Below are positions 51,638-60,191 of a DNA stretch of 64,000 nt, in pieces. The DNA is from Chryseobacterium shigense. GTDB lineage: Bacteria; Bacteroidota; Bacteroidia; Flavobacteriales; Weeksellaceae. A model generated the notes under the pieces. It was not told the DNA's origin. It searched no databases and worked only from the letters and a program-made list of their open reading frames with translations. The position numbers and the translations under genes are program-made. The stretch covers positions 62,001 through 126,000 of the forward strand of contig NZ_FTNY01000003.1 in the NCBI RefSeq assembly GCF_900156575.1, written 5' to 3'. How positions within the stretch are numbered: the first letter of the stretch is position 1; each line of letters opens with the position of its first letter.

Positions 51638-51735
51638 TAGAAATTAGATTTAAGAAATTAGAAGTTAAGAAAAACTTTGGGTTAAAACCATGAGTGATCA
51701 AAAAATGCAACCCCTAATTTCTAACATCTAGCTTC
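51638..51735. repeat. Inverted-repeat element between pyrC and the flippase gene
   Basis: AGAAATTAG (51639-51647) pairs with CTAATTTCT (51714-51722), with further TTAGAAGTTAAGA and CTTCTAACTTCTG words. The same layout occurs in the paa gaps. Confidence 0.6.
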
Positions 51736-51884
51736 TAACTTCTGTTAAATAGCAAAATTAAGGTTTATGAATGAATTTTTTACCTGCCGATTATAAATCA
51801 ATTTCTAAATATTTACATTTGCATAAAATTTCACATTTCGAAATCAGAGATTGCATCTGACCGATAAAGAATAAAAATTAACAG

Positions 51885-53306
51885 ATGAAAAAACTTCTCA
51901 ACGAGACGATCATATATGGAATTGGGGCGATTATGCCAAGGATTATTGTAGTATTGCTTAACTACCTGTTTATTAAAAACATCAACAATAGTGATTTTGC
52001 CATATTTACTAATCTTTATGCATTAATATCATTTGTAAATATTGTTCTTTCTTTCGGTTTTGAAACGGCTTATTTTAGATTTTCTTCCGATAAAGATAAT
52101 GAGCAGAAGGTTTTTAATACCTCTTTCTGGTTTCTCACAGGTTTATCAACTGTTTTTTTACTACTTGTGCTGCTATTCAACCAAACCATTGCCAATGTTT
52201 TTGGATATGAAAAGACACCTGAATTCATCAAATGGTTTGCCTGGATTGCTTTCTTTGACAACCTTCTCGTTATTCCTTTAGCGTGGTTCAGATTTCATAA
52301 TAAACCTTTAAAATACACGGCTATCAGAGTAATACAGGCTGTTTTTCAGAGTATTTTCGCTATTGCGTTATTCCTTTATATTCCTCAGGAATTTTCATTT
52401 AAATTGGGTTTAAAAGAAAAAGTCGCCTATCCGTTTTTCAGTAATCTGGCTGCCAGCTGTCTGGGGTTTATCCTTGTGCTCCCTATTATTTTAAAGGTAA
52501 AGCTTCAGTTTTCAAAAGATCTTTTCCTTCAAATGATTAAGTATTCATGGCCTGTAATGATCGCAGGATTAGCTTTCATGGTCAATGAAAACTTTGATAA
52601 ATTCATCCAAAAATTCATTATCAATGATGCTGAAGCCGGTGCGTATGGAGGCTGTTATAAAATGGCAGTCCTTATGACCCTTTTTGTTACCGCTTACAGA
52701 ATGGGAATTGAACCATTCTTCTTCAAACAAATGCAAAATAAAAATGCGAAACTCACGTATGCAAAAGTGACGGAATATTTTTCTTTTTTCGCCTCAATTG
52801 TTGCCCTGGGAATCATTGCTAATGTTTCCTGGATCAAACTTTTACTGGTACCCAACAGCAGTTACTGGATTGCAATAAATATCATTCCTATCATTGTAAT
52901 TGCCAATTTATTCTTCGGAATTTATTATAATCTTTCCACCTGGTATAAGGTAACAGACAGAACGAGAGTGGGAACTTATATTTCCTGGACCGGCGCCATC
53001 ATTACGATTATTCTCAACTTTTTATTTCTAAAAAAATATGGCTTTATGGTTTCTGCCTGGGTAACTTTAGTAGCTTATTTTGTCATGATGGTTTTATCCT
53101 ACTTTTTAGGTCAGAAATATTATCCCATTCCTTACAGAATGAAAAAAATATCGTTTTTCATCGCATTACTGGCGGTCTTCAGTTATGTGATTGTAGAATT
53201 GTTCGATTATAATTTCTGGATAGGAAATCTTTTATTCCTCGTTTATGCAGGAGTTTTAATTTATTCTGAGAAAGAGATGCTATTGTCAAGGATCAGGAAA
53301 AACTGA
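51885..53306 (+). CDS. Polysaccharide flippase (MOP superfamily)
   Basis: A 473-residue protein with about 12-14 membrane helices throughout. It is similar to the oligosaccharide flippase/Wzx-type exporters: YGIGAIMPRIIVVLLNYLF, FGFETAYFRF, VNENFDKFIQKFIINDAEAG, YGGCYKMAVLMTLFVTAYRM, GIEPFFFKQM. It is predicted to flip lipid-linked polysaccharide precursors to the outer face of the inner membrane. A nucleotidyltransferase gene follows on the same strand about 150 nt away. The glycan is unknown. Confidence 0.88.
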   Translation: MKKLLNETIIYGIGAIMPRIIVVLLNYLFIKNINNSDFAIFTNLYALISFVNIVLSFGFETAYFRFSSDKDNEQKVFNTSFWFLTGLSTVFLLLVLLFNQTIANVFGYEKTPEFIKWFAWIAFFDNLLVIPLAWFRFHNKPLKYTAIRVIQAVFQSIFAIALFLYIPQEFSFKLGLKEKVAYPFFSNLAASCLGFILVLPIILKVKLQFSKDLFLQMIKYSWPVMIAGLAFMVNENFDKFIQKFIINDAEAGAYGGCYKMAVLMTLFVTAYRMGIEPFFFKQMQNKNAKLTYAKVTEYFSFFASIVALGIIANVSWIKLLLVPNSSYWIAINIIPIIVIANLFFGIYYNLSTWYKVTDRTRVGTYISWTGAIITIILNFLFLKKYGFMVSAWVTLVAYFVMMVLSYFLGQKYYPIPYRMKKISFFIALLAVFSYVIVELFDYNFWIGNLLFLVYAGVLIYSEKEMLLSRIRKN

Positions 53307-53458
53307 TTCTGGCCTTTAATTTGATACTATTCTGTTCTTAAAAAAACTAAACAGCGGTTTATAAAGATGATAAATATTACGATCAGCAATGATTTAAATT
53401 ATTACCTTTAGCGCAATCAAAATAAAAACTAACAAATAAAAACATTGTCATATAGTCT

Positions 53459-54475
53459 ATGAAAATAATTGTTCCTATGGCTGGACGCGGTTCCAGATTA
53501 CGTCCACATACCTTAACCGTTCCAAAACCTCTTATCCCGATTGCAGGAAAACCCATCGTACAGAGATTGGTAGAAGATATTGCTAAAGTAGCAGGTGAAA
53601 AAATTGAAGAAGTAGCTTTTATCATTGGAGATTTTGGACCTGAGATTGAAAAATCTTTACTTCAGATAGCCGAAAAACTGGGAGCAAAAGGCAGTATCTA
53701 TTACCAGACTGATCCGCTTGGAACAGCACATGCGATTAAATGTGCTGAAGATTCTATGCAGGGAGATGTGGTGATTGCTTTTGCCGATACTCTTTTCCGT
53801 GCAGATTTCCAACTGGATAAAAATTCAGACGGTGTTATCTGGGTAAAAAGTGTAGAAGATCCTTCCGCTTTCGGAGTGGTAAAATTAGACAACTATGGTT
53901 TTATTACCGATTTTGTTGAAAAACCTCAAACCTTCGTTTCAGACCTTGCCATCATTGGTATCTATTATTTCAACAGTGCTGAAAAACTGATGGAGGAGAT
54001 CAATTATATTATGGACAATAATATAAAAAATGGCAACGAATACCAATTAACCACTGCCCTCGAAAATCTCAGAGCGAAAGGTGCAAAATTCACTTTGGGC
54101 AAAGTAAATGACTGGATGGATTGTGGAAACAAAAATGCTACCGTAGAAACCAACAGTAAAATCCTTGAATACGAGAGAGAAGAAATGCTTAATCATCCGG
54201 CATCTGCAGTTATTGAAAATTCATTAATTATACAGCCATGTTTTATTGGTGAAAACGTGAAAATTTCCAATTCAAAAGTAGGTCCTGGCGTTTCATTGGG
54301 AAATAATACCATTATTGTCAATTCCAATATTGAACATTCATTGATTCAGGAAAACACAAGAATCAATCACGGAAACCTTTCCAATTCCATGATCGGAAAT
54401 TCCGCACAGTATTTTGGGGTTTCCAGAGAGATCTCTTTAGGTGACTACTCCGTTTTAGATTTTTTATCTAAATAA
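53459..54475 (+). CDS. Sugar-phosphate nucleotidyltransferase
   Basis: A 338-residue enzyme of the NTP-transferase family. The signature GRGSRLRPHTLTVPKPLIPI at residues 9-28 is diagnostic. Active-site regions are YQTDPLGTAHAIKCAED and DWMDCGNKNA. A C-terminal left-handed beta-helix (ENSLIIQPCFIGENVKI, ISNSKVGPGVSLGNNTII, about 240-320) is typical of glucose-1-phosphate thymidylyltransferase-like or GlmU-like enzymes. The exact sugar is undetermined. It is downstream of the flippase. Confidence 0.9.
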   Translation: MKIIVPMAGRGSRLRPHTLTVPKPLIPIAGKPIVQRLVEDIAKVAGEKIEEVAFIIGDFGPEIEKSLLQIAEKLGAKGSIYYQTDPLGTAHAIKCAEDSMQGDVVIAFADTLFRADFQLDKNSDGVIWVKSVEDPSAFGVVKLDNYGFITDFVEKPQTFVSDLAIIGIYYFNSAEKLMEEINYIMDNNIKNGNEYQLTTALENLRAKGAKFTLGKVNDWMDCGNKNATVETNSKILEYEREEMLNHPASAVIENSLIIQPCFIGENVKISNSKVGPGVSLGNNTIIVNSNIEHSLIQENTRINHGNLSNSMIGNSAQYFGVSREISLGDYSVLDFLSK

Positions 54476-54583
54476 TAACAGAAATATTTAATACAAAATA
54501 AGATACAAGCGAACCACACAATATTTTTTGTGTGGTTTGGCGTTAATATTGCAGCGTATTTTTTTTAATTGAAAGATCAATAC

Positions 54584-55426
54584 ATGAAAAACTGGATTCC
54601 CCTACTTCTCATACTTCTTACCTTATCATCCTGTAAAACACGGAATGCCGCTAAAAATACCGGCAAAACACAGGACAGCTTAGTTGCAGCTGAAGACAAT
54701 AGAAATCCCAAAGATGCCAATGAACCGGTAAGAGATAAACTTACCTTCTATGAGCATGTAGTGGTACCGCTAAAATTTGATCAGGTTAAAATCAGCAGCA
54801 AAGTCAATGTAGAAACAGGAAGCTTTATTCCAACCCTGGATGCTACGATCTATATTGAAAATGATAAAAAAGTGTGGATGAATCTTCAGGCATTCTTTAT
54901 TGGTGTAGCCAGAGGGATCGCCACTCCTGAGGGGATCAAAGGCCAGGACAAGACAAGCAAAACCTATATCGACTCAGATTTCGATTACCTTAATAAGCTG
55001 CTTAATGTGAACTTTATCGATTACAAATCGCTGGAGAAAATATTGATGGGCAGAACTTTTGTAAAGATCAGCGATTCTCAGTTTACCCTGACCAAAAACG
55101 CGCAGGGCTTTAAGATGGTTTCCAATACCAACCAGAAAATTGTCACAGAGGAGAAAACCAGAGAGTATAAAATAGTCCTTAACTATGATACCAATTATGA
55201 TCTTCTAAGTGTAAATTTAAAGGATGCTTTATCGGCTGACGAACTTGAAATCTCTTACAGCAACTGGAATGAATACAATGGAATCCGCCTTCCAAAAAAT
55301 GTTAAAATAATTATAAAAGGCTCAAAATCTAGTCAGATTTTACTGGAAAACACGAAATTTGACTTTTCGAGGATGGAAACAGCTTATTCTGTACCATCCA
55401 GTTATAAGAAAATTGAGATTAAATGA
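54584..55426 (+). CDS. DUF4292 outer-membrane-type lipoprotein
   Basis: A 280-residue lipoprotein from the ATG at 54584 (MKNWIPLLLILLTLSSCKT, lipobox Cys at 17). DUF4292 features include LKFDQVKISSKVNVETGSF, KVWMNLQAFFIGVARGIATP and FDYLNKLLNVNF. The fold resembles LolA/LppX-like half-barrels. It overlaps the EnvC-like gene by 4 nt in an ATGA arrangement, so the two are co-translated; this pairing suggests envelope assembly. Confidence 0.85.
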   Translation: MKNWIPLLLILLTLSSCKTRNAAKNTGKTQDSLVAAEDNRNPKDANEPVRDKLTFYEHVVVPLKFDQVKISSKVNVETGSFIPTLDATIYIENDKKVWMNLQAFFIGVARGIATPEGIKGQDKTSKTYIDSDFDYLNKLLNVNFIDYKSLEKILMGRTFVKISDSQFTLTKNAQGFKMVSNTNQKIVTEEKTREYKIVLNYDTNYDLLSVNLKDALSADELEISYSNWNEYNGIRLPKNVKIIIKGSKSSQILLENTKFDFSRMETAYSVPSSYKKIEIK

Positions 55427-56985
55427 TTAAAAAATTTAGCTTTTTAATAGGTATTCTACTGTTCGGCATGCATCAGGGACAGCAGAACAAGGAACAGCTT
55501 CAAAAACAGAATGCCGATCTTAAAAAACAAATTGTTCAGATAAATACAGATCTGGCTAAAACCAGAACTGAATCCAAACTTTCAGTCGCTTACCTTACCA
55601 ACGTCAATAAAAAACTTTCTTTAAGAGAAAAGGTTTATACCAATACTCAGAAAGAAAAAAGATTTATTGAGGATGAGATCTATCTGCGTCAACTGGAAAT
55701 TAACCGCCAGAACAAAGAACTGGCAGTTCTTAGAAAGAATTATGCAGAAGTTCTGGTGAATGCCTATAAAAACAAAGGGGTACAAAACAAAGTAACCTTC
55801 ATCCTTTCATCCAAAAACTTAGGAGAAGCTATAAGAAGAGTACAGTACCTGAAGCAGTATGCCGACTATCAGGACAAAAAAGCTGCCGAGATCAGTAATG
55901 CAGCAGCCCAAATAAAAAAATCCATCGCCCAAAAACAAAACTCTGCAAGAGAAAAAGACAATCTTCTGGTCAACCAGCAGAAAGATCTGGCGACCATCAA
56001 TGCGGAAAGAGCTCAGAAGGAGCAGTTGTTGGCAGATTTCAAAAAAAATGAATCCAAGCTTACAGTAGAGCTTAAGCAAAAACAGGTTCAGTCTAAAGCT
56101 TTAGAAGGACAAATCCGGGCGATAATTGCGGAAGAGATCAGAATAGCCAAAGCAGAAGAGGAGGCAAGAAGAAAAGCCGAAGCTGAGAAAATCCGTATGG
56201 CTAAACTGATTGCAGAAAGAGAGAAAGCAAGAATTGAAGCTGAAGCAAAAGCTAGAGCTGAAGCCCTGGAAAGAGAAAGAAAAATAGCAGAAATTGAAGC
56301 TAAAAAAGCAGCTGATTTCGCAGCCAAAAGAGCTGAAGAAGAAAGGAAACGTAATGAAGAAGCAGCAAGGGCTGAAGCCAGTGCAAAAGATGAGGCCCGA
56401 AGAGTGGCTGCGAAAAAGGCATCTGACGAAGCCAATATAAAAGCAAAAGAAGCTACCGATAAACTCGTTGCCGCCAGAGCAGCAGAAGCCGCACTGAACA
56501 AGAAAAAAGAAGAAGAGAAAAAGGCCGCTGAAACCAAGGCAATGACCAGCTACGGAGTCACTACATCATCAGGAAGCAGTTTTGCAGACAGCAGAGGGAA
56601 ACTTGGCTATCCGGCAGACAGAGCAGGACAGGTGACCCACAGATTTGGAAGACAGCCACACCCGGTTTTCAAAAATATTGTAGAGGATAATACAGGAATT
56701 AAAATAGCAGTCCCTTCAGGTACCCGTGCCAAATCTGTATATCCGGGATCAGTCTCTTCTGTATTGGCAAATAGTGACGGAACCAAAACCGTTATGGTAA
56801 AACACGGAAATTATTTTACGATCTATTCTAACTTAGGAAGCGTAAGCGTTTCCAAAGGACAACAGGTTTCTTCCGGCACTCCGGTAGGTACGGTTGCTCA
56901 GGATTTTGATGGTTCTTATACCCTTGATTTCCAAGTATGGAACGGAAATACGCCCGTTGATCCATTAGGTTGGATTTCGTATTAA
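55423..56985 (+). CDS. EnvC-like murein hydrolase activator with degenerate M23 domain
   Basis: A 520-residue exported protein. A signal peptide (MIKKFSFLIGILLFG) precedes a long coiled coil (about 20-370), whose Ala/Glu/Lys-rich second half is highly repetitive (AEEEARRKAEAEKIRMAKL and similar). The C-terminal LytM/M23 fold spans about 395-520 (AVPSGTRAKSVYPGSVSSVL, MVKHGNYFTIYSNLGSV). The zinc ligands are missing: the expected HxH is LDFQVW. It therefore probably activates an amidase rather than cutting peptidoglycan. It overlaps the DUF4292 gene. Confidence 0.87.
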   Translation: MIKKFSFLIGILLFGMHQGQQNKEQLQKQNADLKKQIVQINTDLAKTRTESKLSVAYLTNVNKKLSLREKVYTNTQKEKRFIEDEIYLRQLEINRQNKELAVLRKNYAEVLVNAYKNKGVQNKVTFILSSKNLGEAIRRVQYLKQYADYQDKKAAEISNAAAQIKKSIAQKQNSAREKDNLLVNQQKDLATINAERAQKEQLLADFKKNESKLTVELKQKQVQSKALEGQIRAIIAEEIRIAKAEEEARRKAEAEKIRMAKLIAEREKARIEAEAKARAEALERERKIAEIEAKKAADFAAKRAEEERKRNEEAARAEASAKDEARRVAAKKASDEANIKAKEATDKLVAARAAEAALNKKKEEEKKAAETKAMTSYGVTTSSGSSFADSRGKLGYPADRAGQVTHRFGRQPHPVFKNIVEDNTGIKIAVPSGTRAKSVYPGSVSSVLANSDGTKTVMVKHGNYFTIYSNLGSVSVSKGQQVSSGTPVGTVAQDFDGSYTLDFQVWNGNTPVDPLGWISY

Positions 56986-57017
56986 AAAAAGCTTTAACTT
57001 TGTAAAAATCTTAAGAG

Positions 57018-57233
57018 ATGAATACACTTACAATATTAGCCTTATCTTGGCAACACATCCTTATCGTAGCGATCCTTTTGGTATTGCTTTTTGGAGGAAA
57101 GAAAATTCCGGAATTAATGAGAGGAGTTGGTTCAGGAATCAAAGAATTTAAAGATGCGGTGAAGGAAGAAGACAAACCAGGTTCTGAAAAGAAAGCCTCT
57201 TCTACCGATAATAACAATACTACCAGCAACTAA
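57018..57233 (+). CDS. tatA: TatA-family twin-arginine translocase subunit
   Basis: A 71-residue protein with one N-terminal helix (WQHILIVAILLVLLFG) followed by the amphipathic helix GGKKIPELMRGVGSGIKEFK and an acidic, disordered tail. This is the TatA/E organisation. It forms the pore-like part of the pathway that exports folded proteins. No tatC is visible in the window. It is downstream of the EnvC-like gene and 17 nt before the DUF4254 gene. Confidence 0.92.
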   Translation: MNTLTILALSWQHILIVAILLVLLFGGKKIPELMRGVGSGIKEFKDAVKEEDKPGSEKKASSTDNNNTTSN

Positions 57234-57249
57234 AAATTCCTTACCATTA

Positions 57250-57864
57250 ATGAATTTCACTGAGACTGCATGGAAAGTCTTCAATCAATCTATTGAAGAC
57301 TATCACGTGTTCGATGACGTTAACGCTCTAATTAATAACCCGTTCGAAAAAGACAGTTTGGAACGGATTTTGTATGCAAAGAACTGGATTGATACCGTTC
57401 AATGGCATTTAGAAGATATTATTAGAGATGAAAATATTGATCCGGCTGAAGCTCTTCAATTGAAGAGAACCATTGATGCCTCTAACCAGAAAAGAACAGA
57501 TCTGGTAGAATTTATCGACAGCTGGTTCCTTACAAAGTTTGAAAATATAACTCCTAAACCTGATGCAAAAATCAATACTGAAACACCCGCTTGGGCAGTA
57601 GACAGATTATCAATTCTTGCATTAAAGGTTTATCATATGTCATTAGAGGCCCACAGAGAATCCGCTTCTGAAGAGCATCGTGCAAACTGCCAGGCAAAAC
57701 TGGATGTACTGATGAGTCAGAAAGAAGACCTCTCCACCTCTATAGATCAGTTGCTTACTGATATTGAATACGGTAATGTTAAGATGAAAGTATACAAACA
57801 AATGAAAATGTATAACGATGATAGTCTTAACCCGATCCTTTATCAAAAGGGGCAACAGAAATGA
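57250..57864 (+). CDS. DUF4254-domain protein
   Basis: A 204-residue soluble helical protein that matches the DUF4254 family, seen in Bacteroidota: SIEDYHVFDDVNALINNPF, WIDTVQWHLEDIIRDENIDP, KRTIDASNQKRTDLVEFID and LKVYHMSLEAHRE. Function unknown. Its stop overlaps the start of the next lipoprotein gene (ATGA). Confidence 0.85.
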   Translation: MNFTETAWKVFNQSIEDYHVFDDVNALINNPFEKDSLERILYAKNWIDTVQWHLEDIIRDENIDPAEALQLKRTIDASNQKRTDLVEFIDSWFLTKFENITPKPDAKINTETPAWAVDRLSILALKVYHMSLEAHRESASEEHRANCQAKLDVLMSQKEDLSTSIDQLLTDIEYGNVKMKVYKQMKMYNDDSLNPILYQKGQQK

Positions 57865-58316
57865 GAAAACTATTTTTTTTTGGAGTACTACTAATTATCA
57901 CTTCCTGCGCAACGGAAAAGCTTAATCTTTCTCCGCTGTCCAATAATTTTTATAGCGAAACTAAAGGTTCTAATTCCGATAGAGGGGCAAAAAAAGGTTT
58001 TGATATCAATATCAAAGAAAATGTAAATGCTTCTGAAATTTCAAATCTGATTTCTACTTTTCCAAAGTTTAAGAATAACAGTTTGAATGACGAAATAACA
58101 AGCTTGAAATATAGCCTTCAGAATTATTTATATGCCATTGACGCCAACAACTCGGCAGGAAAAAACAGAGCAGTTAAAAGCTTCGAAAAATCATATAAGA
58201 AAATTCAAAAACTCAGACAGCAACTCGACAAAGATGATGATGAAGTTTTAAACAGATATCTGGTACGTCTAAAAACCAATATTTCTGTCATAGAAGATTC
58301 TTTAAAAGGAAATTAA
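57861..58316 (+). CDS. Small lipoprotein, hypothetical
   Basis: A 151-residue lipoprotein: signal peptide MRKLFFFGVLLIITSC with the lipidation Cys at 16. The rest is helical (NLISTFPKFKNNSLNDEITS, NRAVKSFEKSYKKIQKLRQQ) and lysine-rich. No family recognised. It is coupled by 4 nt to the DUF4254 gene and 16 nt upstream of ribA, so all are likely one operon. Confidence 0.7.
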   Translation: MRKLFFFGVLLIITSCATEKLNLSPLSNNFYSETKGSNSDRGAKKGFDINIKENVNASEISNLISTFPKFKNNSLNDEITSLKYSLQNYLYAIDANNSAGKNRAVKSFEKSYKKIQKLRQQLDKDDDEVLNRYLVRLKTNISVIEDSLKGN

Positions 58317-58332
58317 AAACGAACCACTATTA

Positions 58333-58929
58333 ATGATTAAAATTCAGGCAGAAGCTAATGTTCCTACAGAACACGGCTCTTTCCGAATGATCGCTTTCTC
58401 CGAAAACGAAAACGACTGGATGCCACATATGGCCATCGTAGCAGAAAATACAGATTTTTCAAAACCGGTGAACGTACGTTTCCATTCAGAATGCATTACC
58501 GGAGAAGTTTTCCATTCAAAAAAATGTGAATGCGGGCAACAACTGGATGCCGCAATGAAATATACCCATGAACACGGAGGTATTATTGTATATCTTCGTC
58601 AGGAAGGACGAAATATTGGAATCATCAATAAACTGAAAGCCTATTCGTTACAGGAAAAAGGTCTTGATACAGTACAAGCCAATCTTGAACTGGGACTTCC
58701 TGCTGATGACAGAAAATTCGGAGTAGCTATTGATATCCTGAATCTGCTGGATGTAAAAGATATTAATCTTCTGACGAATAATCCGGAAAAGGTAAAATAT
58801 GTGGTAGAAAGCAATATTCACCTCAACTCAAGAATTCCTCTCCAGATTCCTGCCAACGAAATGAGTAAAGGATATCTCAAAACAAAGAAAGATTTCTTCG
58901 GTCATTTATTAGATGATAATGACAAGTAG
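58333..58929 (+). CDS. ribA: GTP cyclohydrolase II
   Basis: A 198-residue enzyme of riboflavin synthesis (GTP to diaminopyrimidinone-ribosyl-phosphate). Zinc Cys residues are in HSECITGEVFHSKKCECGQQ (near 56-75); GTP-binding and catalytic parts are VYLRQEGRNIGIINKLKAYS and QANLELGLPADDRKFGVAID, and LLTNNPEKV. It is a stand-alone RibA, without the fused RibB domain of some relatives. It is the last gene of the tat-DUF4254 unit, followed by a terminator. Confidence 0.95.
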   Translation: MIKIQAEANVPTEHGSFRMIAFSENENDWMPHMAIVAENTDFSKPVNVRFHSECITGEVFHSKKCECGQQLDAAMKYTHEHGGIIVYLRQEGRNIGIINKLKAYSLQEKGLDTVQANLELGLPADDRKFGVAIDILNLLDVKDINLLTNNPEKVKYVVESNIHLNSRIPLQIPANEMSKGYLKTKKDFFGHLLDDNDK

Positions 58930-58938
58930 ACAAAAAAT

Positions 58939-58970
58939 AAAAGCTCTGGAATTTCTTTCCGGAGCTTTTT
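58939..58970. terminator. Terminator between ribA and the lipoprotein gene
   Basis: AAAAGCTCTGGA and TCCGGAGCTTTT with one mismatch and A/T tracts on both sides. Confidence 0.75.
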
Positions 58971-58984
58971 CATTATAATTCTTT

Positions 58985-59377
58985 TTATGGTTGCTTTTGA
59001 ACCGACCAGCTGCCACTCCAGTATTGATGTTTCCAGGTCCCGGACTTGGTTTCTAAACTCCCTATCAGGGAAAAACCTTTTGGAGAGGTGGAAGGACTTA
59101 TAGCTGCGCTTGCTGCACTTTGAAGGCTCGTATAATAAGTCTCTTCTACATTAGCATTTACAATTCTTGTCACCTCAATACTTCCGCTTTTAGAAACATT
59201 CAGGATCAAATTTCCACTCACTTCTCCTGTATAAGTACCTATCCATTTTCCTGCATAGGGAGATACATAGTTTTCCTGCTCGTTTTTACGATCGATATTG
59301 TCTACAATCTCACTGCATGAGGCCAGAAAAAGCATCGGAGCCACCATTAAAGTTTTAAAAAAGAAGTTTTTTATCAT
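58985..59377 (-). CDS. Small lipoprotein, hypothetical
   Basis: A 130-residue lipoprotein (MIKNFFFKTLMVAPMLFLAS with Cys at 21). The body has beta-rich segments: YAGKWIGTYTGEVSGNLILN and SGTWKHQYWSGSWSV, like a small lipocalin-type barrel. Function unknown. It is the sole gene on its side of the terminator. Confidence 0.65.
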   Translation of the reverse strand: MIKNFFFKTLMVAPMLFLASCSEIVDNIDRKNEQENYVSPYAGKWIGTYTGEVSGNLILNVSKSGSIEVTRIVNANVEETYYTSLQSAASAAISPSTSPKGFSLIGSLETKSGTWKHQYWSGSWSVQKQP

Positions 59378-59461
59378 GGACTGGGATTTTAGTTTTATTC
59401 AGAGGCGTAAAATTACCTTTTTTTCATTTCCCTTAAAAGAGAATTTATAGGTATTTAAATC

Positions 59462-59493
59462 AAAAGCTCCGGAAAGAAATCCCGAAGCTTTTT
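59462..59493 (-). terminator. Terminator of the 59525 gene
   Basis: On the minus strand an imperfect stem (AAAGCTTCGGG / CCGGAGCTTT) follows the stop. Confidence 0.55.
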
Positions 59494-59524
59494 TTTAATT
59501 ATAAAAAACTGAAAAGATATTTTT

Positions 59525-60076
59525 TTATTTAACTTTAGTCTGGATTTTAGACTCGTCAATATTGTAATACTTAATAACGCTGTTATAATCTTCATAGTTA
59601 ACAGCTGCAGCTTCTGCACTTTTACTGGTTCCTGTTTTAGCAGGAACAACCACTACTCTGAATTTTTTATTCGTGTAATACGATGAATTATTATCCAGAT
59701 TCAAGGTAGGGGTAGATTTAACATTGATTCCGATATCATATGCGCTGAAATCAAAAACATAATCCACTCTGTCATTGTTCCCATTATTTAGAGCTACTGA
59801 GTACGGTAACAGGCTCCAAATCGGAGAATTGTTATTGGTAAGACCCGTTTGTAAATAGATCAGTACCACATCTGATTCTACCAAAGGCTTATTAAAAGCA
59901 TCATCAAAATGATATAAATTATTATTTGTTTTGGTAAAAGTCGGGATAATATCATAAGCGGTTGAGTACGTATCATAATCTACTGGATTCTGAACAACAG
60001 CGTCATCATTATTGTCACAGCTGTAAGCGGTAAAACCTACAGAGCCCAGAAATAAGAATAGAAGAATTTTTTTCAT
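59525..60076 (-). CDS. Secreted lipoprotein-like hypothetical protein
   Basis: A 183-residue exported protein. The signal MKKILLFLFLGSVGFTAYSC ends in a lipobox Cys at 20, followed by DNNDDA. The mature part contains DTYSTAYDIIPTFTKTNNNL and IYLQTGLTNNNSPIWSLLPY and lacks a recognised domain. Function unknown. It is divergent from the GH3 gene. Confidence 0.7.
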   Translation of the reverse strand: MKKILLFLFLGSVGFTAYSCDNNDDAVVQNPVDYDTYSTAYDIIPTFTKTNNNLYHFDDAFNKPLVESDVVLIYLQTGLTNNNSPIWSLLPYSVALNNGNNDRVDYVFDFSAYDIGINVKSTPTLNLDNNSSYYTNKKFRVVVVPAKTGTSKSAEAAAVNYEDYNSVIKYYNIDESKIQTKVK

Positions 60077-60141
60077 TTTTAGAAAAGTTTAGTTATTATT
60101 TATAAAGCGTATTCAAATCATATACCAAAAGTTGCAAAAAC

Positions 60142-60174
60142 TTTGTTTTCATCATTTTTTTAATTGTATTTTTG
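60142..60174 (+). promoter_or_regulatory. Predicted promoter of the GH3 gene
   Basis: TTTG (60142-60145), a 21-nt spacer and TATTTTTG (60167-60174, perfect), 18 nt before the ATG at 60192. Confidence 0.55.
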
Positions 60175-60191
60175 TTCTTATTCAAAAGATC

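Noticed and set aside
56088..56537. Ala/Ser-rich minus-strand frame opposite the EnvC-like gene
   Set aside because: It is the antisense of the repetitive coiled-coil codons and not a real gene.
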